A stretch of DNA of 30,244 nt. Origin: Saccoglossus kowalevskii. Its lineage: Eukaryota; Hemichordata; Enteropneusta; Harrimaniidae. Below the pieces are notes generated by a model. It made no database searches, had not been told where the DNA came from, and worked only from the letters and a program-made list of their open reading frames with translations. The position numbers and the translations under genes are program-made. The first letter of the stretch is position 1; each line of letters begins with the position of its first letter. Below are positions 19,795 through 28,730 of this stretch, one piece after another. The DNA is taken from NCBI RefSeq assembly GCF_000003605.2, contig NW_003144293.1:38960-69203 (forward strand), written 5' to 3'.

Positions 19795-22700
19795 CTAATC
19801 ACTGTCACATGCATCTGATAACAAGTTTGACATTTCCAGCTGTTTGAGTCTTTTTCTCTCCGCCTGCACTAACAAATCAAACGCTGTGACATCTGGGTTG
19901 TGTTCCCCTACTTGGCTGTCCTTTTCAGACTCACAATCACTGTTTGTCCTTGTACTTAAATCTCCTAACAGTTCTGCAATTATATCCTTAGAATGCAGTT
20001 GAATACCATCAGAATTCTGTTGGGACTCTGTGGTAGACAACACATTCATTGACAAATCTTGCTGTGACATTAAGACATCAGATGACATATCAGAGCCAGA
20101 TCCAGCTATACTGGGCTCAGTAATGTTGAAATCTCCTGGTTTATCAGGTAGCTGTTTTCCAGAGTTAAATCCGGATATGCTGGGCACAGCAGTGTTGGTA
20201 TCACCTGGTACATCTGTTATGCTGGGCACAGTAGTGTTGGTATTTCCTGGTTCACCTGGCAGCTGTTCTCCAGAGTTAGATCCTGCTATGCTGAACACAG
20301 CAATGTCGGAATCTCCTGGTTCATCAGCTTTGCTGGACTCAGCAGAGTTGGAATCACCTGGTTCATCTGTTATGCTGGACACAGCAGTGTTTGAATCACC
20401 TGGTTCATCTGTTATGCTGGACTCAGCAGTGTTGGAATTTCCTGGTTCATCTGGTAGCTGTTCTCCAGAGTTAGATCCTGCTATACTAGACACAGCAATG
20501 TCAGAATCTCCTGGTTTGTCAGCTTTGCTGGACTCAGCAGAGTTGGAATCACCTGGTTCATCTGTTATGCTGGACACAGCAGTGTTTGAATCACCTGGTT
20601 CATCTGTTATGCTGGACTCAGCAGTGTTGGTATCTCCTGGTTCATCTGCTATGTTGGACACATTGGCATCACCTGGTTCATCTATTATTCTGGACTCAGC
20701 AGTGTTGGAATCTCCGGGTTCATGTGGTAGCTGTTCTCCATTAGTATCAACTGCACTCCCTACAGATTCATCCTCATGTTGCTCTTCATTGGTCACTTCC
20801 AGTACATCAATTTCAATTTCTTTATTCTTATCTTCCGATGAACTGTTAGGACCAGAAGAACCCACCCTTTCAATTTCTCGTTTGTTCTCACTGTTTGCAG
20901 CTGGCTCTGTTGTATTGCTCTCTGTATCCGAGAGTTTTACTAGACATGTTTCAGCATTCCTATGTCTCTCCTTGTCACGTCTGTGTTTCTTGCTTTTGTG
21001 TTTGTGTTTTCGTTTGTGTTTACCATGTTTTTTTCTTTTCTTACTCTTGTCCTTATAGTGATTCTCTTTTCTTTCATATGTGACTTCAATATCTGAGTCA
21101 CTTGTATATCGAGTGGTATGTCGTTTCTTGTGGTATAAGCTTTTTTGTTTTAATGTGTAAATGTCTTTCAGGGGTTCCTGTCTGCTAAATGAACCCATAA
21201 ACTCAACACTAGAGCTGCGGTGACGATGCTTACGCCTGAAAGACCTGGGAGATCTTGACCGAGAGCGTGAACGCGAACAACCTCTAGTTCTCTGAAAACG
21301 TGAACTTGAATATGATGACATGACGGAGGAATGTGAATGTCGACTGTAAGCAGAGCTATTACTAGAGCGATCTAAATCATGAGCATGATACGATGCTCTA
21401 CCTCTTGATCTGTACTGTCTTTGACTAGTCCAGAGTGGAGACCTTGACCTAGACCTGGACCGACTGTACCTATTATGTGTAGGCCTAAATGATTTACTAG
21501 AAAAGTAATAATTTCTTGATGGCTCATGATCAGAATCAGAATCAGATGAAAAATAAGTGTACGCACCACGAGATCCATGATATCGTACATATTCATAATG
21601 AGGTGCTTCCACATGTTTTGTTTTTCGTTTTCTTTTACCCCCTGGTTTATTTCTGTTGTCAAGGTACCTATTGCGATGTGATTCATCACTGTGGCTACTA
21701 CTTCTATTTCGATTTCTGTCTTGACTGGAACTACAGCTCCTGTATCTATCATAACTCCTATCTCTTTTGCTACGTGTTCTACCTTTCCTACTTTTACTTG
21801 TAGATTTCTCTGAATTTTTTAACTTTTGCTTTGATTTAACTGTCTTTGCGATTTCTCTACTGTTTTTCCCTTCTTTGTCGGAATCAGAGGACAACGTTAT
21901 GATTGCATCTGGAGAGCGTTCGCTAATGGATTTGACAAAACCAACAAACATAACTTCATCAGAGCTATCATTGTCACTTGGAGGCTCCGGATTGTGAGTT
22001 TCTGAAAGTTCGTTTTTCACGGCCATACTTGAAGTAGAAGGTTGGTCGTCTGTGGTAATGGTAGACACGGATGTATGACCTGAATAATCCAAAGCTAGTG
22101 GCATCACACCATCCGAGCTATCACTTGAAACATCAGATAAATCAATGAGTGGCACTGATCTCGAATTAGTTTGGTGTCTGGCAGAGACAGGGCTTTCCGG
22201 TGACTGGTGATTGGAAAGGAAATCATACTGTGTGTGTTGATCATAACCATTCATATCATAGGGCGATCTTGCAAAGTTTACTAGTTCTCGAATGAACTGC
22301 TCAGTTCTGTGATACATAAATGGTCTGAGGTTGTCAAAAAATTCAGGGCCCTCCATGTCCATGACAGGGATGTATGACAAGATTAGGTTTATCATAAACA
22401 TAACAAGGTCTTCATTATTCTGAAACAAGACATTGAGTTCTCTCCTCAACCATGGCACCAATCGATGCAAACAGGCTGCATTCTGCTGAAAAAATGTGCT
22501 AGATATATCCCTGTAACAAGTACGTCTCATAGACGATTCAGTCTGTGCTCGTAAACCAAGAGCATAGACCTGTCTTCGTCTTTCAATAGCAGCTGCCTCA
22601 CGCTGTTCTCTATAAGCACGAGTGTTTGCTCGAGTGGAAGGCAATTGTCGTCTTTGTTGAGCCAGTGCTCTGTCTCGTACAGAAGCAAGAGTTGTACTAT

Positions 22701-23133
22701 ATCTGAAACGCTGCCTGGTAATTTCATCACTGAGTGTATTACTTCTAGATGATGAAAGAAAGTATTGATCATACATCTCATTGGATTTAATGTTATGAAT
22801 AATCGATTTGAAGGATGTTTTGCACAATGGACATGTCGCTTTAACTTTAGACCATTCCATGATGCATACAAAGCAGAACGTGTGAAAACAACCATCGGTA
22901 AACGATTTATTCTCAAACTTTCCAAGACAGATGGAACAGTTATTTTCAGGTGACTTAGATCCATCACTATGAGTTGGTGAGCTAGCCTTGGTGGAAGTCT
23001 TTTTTTTCTCCCTTTTACTGCATGTACTATGCTGTGATTTTGGAGTACTATCAGGCGACATGTCCATTGGTTCCTCCTCTTGAAATTGTGCAGGTTTCTT
23101 TCTGATAGAACGCAACTTCCTTTTAGATGCCAT
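19795..23133 (-). CDS. TOPORS: TOPORS-like E3 ubiquitin/SUMO ligase, 1112 residues, single coding exon
   Basis: Residues 66-104 form a C3HC4 RING finger (C66, C69, C82, H84, C87, C90, C101, C104) with the TOPORS-typical CFHTFCFVCIMEWSK. Residues 207-295 hold the conserved TOPORS block (YRDISSTFF to LVNFARSPYD). Two candidate SUMO-interacting motifs follow: PLIDLSD (328-334) and IITLSSDSD (411-419). Residues 455-645 are Arg/Ser-rich, 695-725 Lys-rich (nuclear localisation), 805-1002 a 14-residue tandem repeat, and the C-terminus has AFDLLVQAERKRLKQLE. Family members act in the nucleus as ubiquitin and SUMO ligases (for example on p53 in mammals). The ATG is supported by an in-frame TAA 12 nt upstream and a strong ACCATGG context. 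Coding in one large exon matches vertebrate TOPORS. A 5' intron acceptor lies at 23171-23172. Confidence 0.95.
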   Translation of the reverse strand: MASKRKLRSIRKKPAQFQEEEPMDMSPDSTPKSQHSTCSKREKKKTSTKASSPTHSDGSKSPENNCSICLGKFENKSFTDGCFHTFCFVCIMEWSKVKATCPLCKTSFKSIIHNIKSNEMYDQYFLSSSRSNTLSDEITRQRFRYSTTLASVRDRALAQQRRQLPSTRANTRAYREQREAAAIERRRQVYALGLRAQTESSMRRTCYRDISSTFFQQNAACLHRLVPWLRRELNVLFQNNEDLVMFMINLILSYIPVMDMEGPEFFDNLRPFMYHRTEQFIRELVNFARSPYDMNGYDQHTQYDFLSNHQSPESPVSARHQTNSRSVPLIDLSDVSSDSSDGVMPLALDYSGHTSVSTITTDDQPSTSSMAVKNELSETHNPEPPSDNDSSDEVMFVGFVKSISERSPDAIITLSSDSDKEGKNSREIAKTVKSKQKLKNSEKSTSKSRKGRTRSKRDRSYDRYRSCSSSQDRNRNRSSSHSDESHRNRYLDNRNKPGGKRKRKTKHVEAPHYEYVRYHGSRGAYTYFSSDSDSDHEPSRNYYFSSKSFRPTHNRYSRSRSRSRSPLWTSQRQYRSRGRASYHAHDLDRSSNSSAYSRHSHSSVMSSYSSSRFQRTRGCSRSRSRSRSPRSFRRKHRHRSSSVEFMGSFSRQEPLKDIYTLKQKSLYHKKRHTTRYTSDSDIEVTYERKENHYKDKSKKRKKHGKHKRKHKHKSKKHRRDKERHRNAETCLVKLSDTESNTTEPAANSENKREIERVGSSGPNSSSEDKNKEIEIDVLEVTNEEQHEDESVGSAVDTNGEQLPHEPGDSNTAESRIIDEPGDANVSNIADEPGDTNTAESSITDEPGDSNTAVSSITDEPGDSNSAESSKADKPGDSDIAVSSIAGSNSGEQLPDEPGNSNTAESSITDEPGDSNTAVSSITDEPGDSNSAESSKADEPGDSDIAVFSIAGSNSGEQLPGEPGNTNTTVPSITDVPGDTNTAVPSISGFNSGKQLPDKPGDFNITEPSIAGSGSDMSSDVLMSQQDLSMNVLSTTESQQNSDGIQLHSKDIIAELLGDLSTRTNSDCESEKDSQVGEHNPDVTAFDLLVQAERKRLKQLEMSNLLSDACDSD
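20128..20721 (-). repeat. TOPORS 14-residue tandem repeat array
   Basis: Thirteen units with core (D)EPGD/N plus SNTAESSIT-like spacer, at residues 805-1002. The period is mostly 14 residues (one 12, three of 23-24). A 65-residue higher-order block recurs (units at 873 and 938 and at 896 and 961 differ by exactly 65), each containing SNSGEQLP. The unit is Asp/Glu/Ser-rich and probably disordered. The minus-strand repeat also keeps the plus strand open for 342 codons, which is a composition effect. Confidence 0.92.
22822..22938 (-). other. TOPORS RING finger
   Basis: This DNA encodes residues 66-104: C-x2-C-x12-C-x-H-x2-C-x2-C-x10-C-x2-C. All eight zinc ligands of a C3HC4 RING are present, and the tryptophan in MEWSK that contacts E2 enzymes in many RINGs is retained. 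The ligase domain is therefore predicted to be intact. Confidence 0.92.
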
Positions 23134-23170
23134 GGTGTATAGTCTTTAAGTAGTAGTTCTTTTAATGGAC
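23134..23170 (-). other. TOPORS 5' UTR part of the coding exon, with splice acceptor
   Basis: On the minus strand TACTTTAATTTCAG precedes GTCCATTAAAAG and the start codon. The pyrimidine-rich AG at 23171-23172 is the most likely acceptor. An in-frame TAA at 23148-23146 rules out coding extension through it. The intron would then run to the donor at 26112, about 2.9 kb. Confidence 0.65.
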
Positions 23171-24910
23171 CTGAAATTAAAGTATAAAACATATTAGTTT
23201 TAGGTCAGATATCGTGGTCAAAATGTAGAACTTTCTATTTCTGTAAGGGTTTTACATTTAACATTTTATCTTGGGACAAAACTGGTAGCTGTATGATTAC
23301 GATTGATAGTTTATTACTTAGTTTTGGTAACTGAAGCCATGCACACAATGCAAATACAGTTATAGTATAAGAAGTCATACTTTAATGACCCTTTATAAAT
23401 TAAATTAAATAAAATTCTTGGTTTTATGCACATAATTATGGTTATGCACTTCATATCGAGCAAATACGGTGTGTGTGTTGGGGGAAGGGGTGGTAAATAA
23501 ACCATTGAGTTAGGTATGCTACTTATTACAGACCATCTGGTGTATGCTCTATAAGAGTTGGAAATAGGTTATGAGAAGGAGAGGATGTATGTAAGGGTGC
23601 CTCTGGAGGGTAGTTGCGAGTCGAAAAGGTGAGGCACAATTTTGTCTATATGCCACATGCACATGTACGCAAATCAGCTAGACTTGTGTTCGGGCTTGCA
23701 TATACATGTAGCTTACTAATTACATAAAATATGGAGGTAACAAATATGTTGAAAATACAGCAAAATTCATTGCAGTTCATCAAATGGATAGTGACACCAT
23801 TTGTATTTTTAATTAAAGGAACCAAAATAAAGTAGTGTCTAGACATAACACACACTGACTCAAAGAAAGTCTGAGACAATGTAGCCGATAATTATTATAA
23901 ACATGTATGACATTGATTGCTCTAAATGCAATAAGTCACACTAGTTGTCACGATGTGTTGATAAACATGCACCACCCATTCAATCACAGATCCTAAGTGA
24001 TACAACATTATACCGGCTGTACTACTGATAGGCTTTCAACTTTTATTTGAGTAAATCACCAAATAAAATGTATGTGTATCAAATATGTTGAGAATAAATA
24101 AAATGGATATGAGTGTTGTAATGACCGGCAATAGCCACATATTTATTTGAATTCTGCATTTATTTTAAATAGCAAAAACATTTAAATTTGTTTACAGTGA
24201 AACAATTCTGCGATTGGATCAGACATTCCTACATGTACAATGTACTACCATATGTATACATAGCTGTCATTATAATTTAAAAAATAATCCTTTATAAAAG
24301 ATAAGCATTATAATGGTCCTGTACATCAGAGATAGACACCAATGCCCAACATTTGTCAATGAATACAATCATGCAAAAGTGTGAAAATATTTACGGCTCC
24401 CTTGGTGACCTTGACATTAAAAACAACAGGATTCAACTTCCTAACTTATCTACTGTTATTTCCAATGCACACCGGGCTGGAAAATAATAATAATAGTTTT
24501 AAAAAGTGTCCAGTCTTTCGACTAGCTCTTTCAGTCGAACCAAAGGCGATACATGTAAAAAATTTAATTATCACCGTGAATTTCTGATCACAGTAACGAG
24601 AGTCAGTCACTGAACAGAACATCATTTTCACCTCTTACAAGGACTGCAGACAGCATTTTATAATTATACATGTACATTGTATATAGGTATGAGTCTCCTT
24701 TGATTCAAGCGCTTTTCACACCAATGACTGTTTGATGGCCAAAGCTTGTCAGAGACTACATGTAGCAGAGTCAATTGATAGCGCTCAAAATTGTTGTGCA
24801 TTAACTTGAAAAGTATTACAAAAATTCCACATAATTAGATAAAAAGAAGCCTAATAATTGAGTGGGTCACTGTTTTGGTGAGCGTCTTTTTTTTATTCAT
24901 AAACCAGCCA
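23171..24910 (-). other. TOPORS first intron, gene-free part
   Basis: AT-rich DNA with ATACATGTA-type short palindromes and no recognisable coding segment, RNA gene or obvious large repeat. Open frames on both strands are short and have no family features. The remaining part of the intron is occupied by a LINE fragment. Confidence 0.5.
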
Positions 24911-25840
24911 TAAACCAATATAATAATAATATAATAATAATGAATTTATTGCATCCTTAGAAATATTTTCCATTGGTTGACAGCAATAAAATGTTAGTAA
25001 TAAAGTACAATACATATAAAACTAAAGTAAAATGTCAGTTATTGTTATTTCTGATTCCAAATATTTTGTATAAGTATTCACCAACCTGTCTTATTAGTAT
25101 GAGTATTGAACTCATAATATATTTAAATATCTGGTCATCACTTTTCAATTCTTCTGGAATATTGATATTATTAAATAACTTTTGTCTTTCTGTTTGGTAC
25201 CTAAGACATTCCATGAAGAAATTTTCAATTTTGATCTGGAAACATTGCTTACATAGTCTTCTAAGGTATTTTGGGTTGGGTCTGTCTACCATTCTCAATT
25301 TCTAATACATGACTGCTTATTCTGAAACGAGTCATTATGATTTTATGTTTCAGATTACATAAGAGCAAATATGGTTCAAAAGTGTACGAGTCTTTAAACT
25401 TGATATACGTTCTCAGTTTTCTATTATCATTTGTTACACTCAACTTCCAGAACTCTACATACCTTTGTCGGATGTTTTTTCGTAAGTTTTTTATTTTACT
25501 GTGTGGTAATTTTTGAGGTATGACAGACGCGACAAGTTTGTAGTATATTCGGAGACCATATTTTTTACTGATGTAAACCTATTTCAATTTTGTTGTTTTT
25601 GTTCTTCAAAGGCTTGTTTTGTAATATTACAGTCTGGTAAGGCACTAATACGATACCAGTATTTAATGAGATTTTCTGAATATCTACGAGTAATGGAAAT
25701 TTACAAAGTTCAGCTCTGCATGCTGCATTTGAGGAGAATTTACTCACACCCACCCTCAAAATGCGAAACAGTAGTTTGCTGCTGGATTGTTCTACGTGCT
25801 CACATACCTCATATATTTCACACGATCCTTGGGTTATCTA
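24910..25840 (-). mobile_element. Decayed LINE ORF2 3' fragment in the TOPORS intron
   Basis: Reading minus strand from about 25840 down, three frames carry consecutive parts of a LINE ORF2 C-terminus: GVSKFSSNAACRAELCKFPL (25759 onward), then QRYVEFWKL and KLRTYIKFKDSYTFEPYLL (to 25261), then RPNPKYLRRLCKQC (25298 down). At least two frameshifts separate them, so it is dead. The zinc knuckle has lost its histidine. The 3' side ends in (AAT)n at about 24920-24942, and the tail matches the fragment at 7637. Confidence 0.75.
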
Positions 25841-26112
25841 TTGAAACACATCTCCGTATTGAGTGTCTTTGTCGCGTTCGAGACCTACATTTTCCCCAGG
25901 TCTGATGTATTCGCCGGATTTTGTGATTGGAAGGAGTCCACCATATTCAGAATGATAGTTCATCTGTTTCCGTAGTACTCATCATGACATTGCAGGAGAA
26001 GTGAGTCATATAAATAAACGAATGATAACGTGACGTGTATAGGCAATGATTTGTTGTCATTTGACTGTGTCTTGCTATATTCCTCAGTTAATTCTCACCG
26101 TTAGACACTCAC

Positions 26113-26200
26113 CTTATCATTTAATAATATGATCGTGAACGAACTCATCAACCCAGTCGTCCATTTTGCCTGACAATACCTGACAAGCGCATGCGCGAAG
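26113..26200 (-). other. Probable untranslated first exon of TOPORS
   Basis: On the minus strand ATGATAAG|GTGAGTGTC forms a strong splice donor (GT at 26112-26111). The only plausible partner downstream is the acceptor at 23171. The exon would be non-coding because of the stop codon before the TOPORS ATG. The 5' end is unknown; I set it near the NRF1-type palindrome. Confidence 0.45.
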
Positions 26201-26320
26201 GCTAACTCGATATTTGGTTACTTGTAACAATGACTATGATTGGTCGTTTATTGAATTCGTTGACACAATAACCAATCATGATGAGTGTTTTACGGTGTAG
26301 TTAAAAAGACAAGCTCCTTT
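26180..26320. promoter_or_regulatory. Probable bidirectional TOPORS / SMIM27-like promoter
   Basis: GCGCATGCGC at 26187-26196 is a perfect NRF1-type palindrome in otherwise CpG-poor DNA. ATTGG (26239-26243, reverse CCAAT) and CCAAT (26272-26276) are NF-Y-type boxes in opposite orientation 33 bp apart. They lie between a minus-strand donor at 26112 and the plus-strand ATG at 26421, and no TATA box is evident. This is the layout expected of a divergent housekeeping promoter. Start sites are not determinable by eye. Confidence 0.55.
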
Positions 26321-26420
26321 TTGCCTGTTGGCATAGTTTGTAGCCGTTGGTTATTTATTTGTTATGGTCCATGATTTTTAATACATACTGACATTATCAT
26401 GACTTTGTGACATAGAAACC

Positions 26421-27586
26421 ATGGATATTATTGTGAGTAAGAAAGCCACGGAAATCATAGTTGCTTTGGTAAGTGGATGTCAGATGTACTTTAATTAAAA
26501 ACTGTTTTCGCTGTTCCTTGGCTCGAGAGGGATTATACCCCCCCCCCCCTTCGATTGGGGAAAGAGTTCCTTCAGGCCCCCTCACCCATAACCTGAACCC
26601 TAACCCTAACAATCCGACCCCCAAATGTAATTCAATATGCCCCTCCAAATTAAACTTTATTGTATTTTAGTCAAAATCCTATAGCGGATACGATATCAAT
26701 AAAGGTTATTATTATAAATGAAGGAGGGGTAGTGGATGGAGGGGCAGGAATAGGATTAGAGTTGTGCGTGAGGGGACCATAAGGAACTCTTGTCTCAATT
26801 GAAAATCCCTCTACAGAGGCCGCGGCACGAAATTGTGCATGAGGGGACGAGATCTGCTCGGGGGGGGGGGGCATGCTCCCCTTAACAATTTAAAAATCTA
26901 GACCTTCTGAAACGTCATTCCCTGCATTTTGAGAGGTTTCAGCTCTACATTACCCATGAAACAAGTGACAGTGAACAAGACACACAGTCAGAGGAAGTCA
27001 TTTTTTCACAACAGTGACTATGATGTCACACTTTACCAATAATCCTTTGCTGGAGAATCAAGATGCCAGACTACACAATACTAATGAAAAGTTGAATATC
27101 TAAAGAATGAAAAGTATTATAAAAAAAAAAAGTAAATTGCATTTTCCTACATTTGTGGAGCTCTTTCATCTAGGAGCATTACATATATATATATATATAG
27201 TTTGCCAGGACTTTAATTACCAGTCTTGAATATGAGCTGGTACAACCCACACGGCCAAGTTTCTCCAGTTTATGCCCTTGTATTTAATAATACTGTTGAG
27301 GGCAATGTACCAGTAACGACAAAAAAACAAAACAAAAACACTCTGGCTGTCAACATTTGTACTTGCAATCTGCATGCACCCTTGACATTCAATGTCAAAA
27401 GTGTTGCCTATATAATTTTTGTTGAAAAAAAAGTGTCACACCATATTACCAGTTGTTAATATATAAACCTCATCTTCTCAGTTCCTAGCAGCTTTGGTGC
27501 TTTTCGCATGGGGATGTGTGATATATGCTGGTAGGTTTGCCGCATACCAGACGTATCCAGAATTAGCAGAGCCTCCGGAATGGTAA
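26421..27586 (+). CDS. SMIM27: SMIM27-like single-pass membrane microprotein, 50 residues, two exons
   Basis: Exon 1 is 26421-26468 (16 codons, donor TTG|GTAAGTG). Exon 2 is 27482-27586 (34 codons plus TAA, acceptor CATCTTCTCAG). Both junctions are phase 0. The ATG has a strong AACCATGG context. Residues about 11-33 form one hydrophobic helix, with IIVALFLAALVLFAWGCVIY at its core and Arg34 after it, then a short Pro/Glu-rich tail ending PPEW. From memory, human SMIM27 (about 55 residues) has a closely similar helix end, SWGCIIYAS versus AWGCVIYAG here. It is head-to-head with TOPORS, as in human. Molecular function is unknown. AATAAA at 27905-27910 would give a 3' UTR of about 320 nt. The intron (26469-27481) contains a foldback element. 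Confidence 0.78.
26525..26813. repeat. Foldback element, copy 2, in the SMIM27-like intron
   Basis: The left arm GAGAGGGATT, a C12 run, TCGATTGGGG and AAAGAGTTCCTTCAGGCCCC are mirrored on the right by GGGGACCATAAGGAACTC, TCAATTGAAAATCCCTCTAC. The inner arms carry TAACCCTAAC and AGGATTAGAGTTGTG as in copy 1 (1378-1569). A G12 run lies outside at 26860-26871, complementary to the C12 at 26538-26549. Non-coding and probably a non-autonomous DNA transposon. Confidence 0.6.
27181..27200. repeat. (TA)n microsatellite
   Basis: A short run of about nine TA units in the SMIM27-like intron. No other significance can be seen. Confidence 0.8.
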
Positions 27587-28730
27587 AACTATCCACAGAT
27601 ACTGTTGACGATGATGGAACAGCTTATTATTTCTGAGAAAATGGAATTTAAGAGATGAGCTTGGAGATAATGTACAGATTTAGTATCCACTGTGCTGCTG
27701 CTACAATGGGACATACTAAGCCATCATATACGGTGAACACTTGAAACTTACAAATAGTCCACAATATGTCAAGAGATAATCCCTGCATCTGCATCAACCA
27801 CTCATTAATTGGTTATTATATATTACAAAATATGTGAGCTACCAGTTACAACCATATCGGTTTACATTCTGCATAAAGACAGACTATCTAGTGTGGGTCA
27901 TGGAAATAAACACAATCCCATTTACAATGTCACATGACCAAGAGTGGTATAACTGTATTTAAATTCAAGGTGTTCTTAAAAACTTATGAACTACATGTAC
28001 ACCATACATTTTATACCAGTAATGTACCTTTTAATTAACGCCAGAGCATGATAGAGCACAAAAACCTATAATTTTGAATAAGCAAGAGCTCAATTCCTTA
28101 TCAATAAACCCAATACATTATGCAATTCAGTCACAGCCATATTTTTCTTGAAATATATTGCATGTTCTGAATACCAGTATTATTACCAGGTCTTTTCAAA
28201 CTTATATATATGCCTGCATTATGGGAAACAAAATAATAAATTAATAAGGTAATTAATCAATTTACACCTCTTTAATATGTTAATAAGCCACATACTTTAA
28301 TTTGTTGATATTTGAGCACAAATTGCATACGCTATAAGCAACATTTAGAGCCATTGATATGGATTGTGTTAAAGTGTTGGTTTCTAAAATTGGGTAATAT
28401 TTAACTTGACTGTGTTCTTTAGTTGTAGTCTAATTATCAGTAGTTAGATTTGGACACAGATAAAATTTGTACTTTATAGGTGTTCATTCCGTAATTGGAA
28501 CATGATAAGTAGTTGCAATGACAACAGAATGAAAAGGAATATTAAACATGTATTAAGGGTAAAAAAAAGATTTTCTTTTCCATCATCACACACATCATTT
28601 TATTCATGTATATGGTAGATAGGAAAATGTTTTTCTGTTTGGAGAGTGTTTTGTAGACCCAAATCAACCTTTAATACAAGTATTTGAAAGCATTACCAGT
28701 ATGTAATAAATGTTAAACATGAAACATATA
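27587..28730 (+). other. SMIM27-like 3' UTR and downstream intergenic DNA
   Basis: AATAAA occurs at 27905-27910 and again at about 28102-28107, either of which could end the transcript. The remaining sequence is AT-rich, with no coding segment, RNA gene or tandem array recognised up to the Tc1 end at 28731. Confidence 0.5.

Noticed and set aside
20030..21058. 342-codon open frame on the plus strand opposite TOPORS
   Set aside because: It mirrors the Asp/Ser/Pro-rich repeat array and Lys-rich region of TOPORS on the other strand. Its long openness follows from the repeat composition; there is no independent family signature or splice support.
22527..23192. 221-codon minus-strand open frame overlapping the TOPORS start
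   Set aside because: It is the +1 or +2 frame of the TOPORS coding exon with no recognisable domain; the true frame contains an intact RING.
25513..25905. 130-codon plus-strand open frame
   Set aside because: It lies opposite the decayed LINE ORF2 fragment, whose minus-strand peptides are recognisable; this is its antisense shadow.
26584..26615. CCCTAACCCTAAC-like sequence, possibly telomeric
   Set aside because: Only two telomere-like units occur, inside a foldback element whose other copy at 1378-1569 has a similar but imperfect sequence; there is no telomeric tract.
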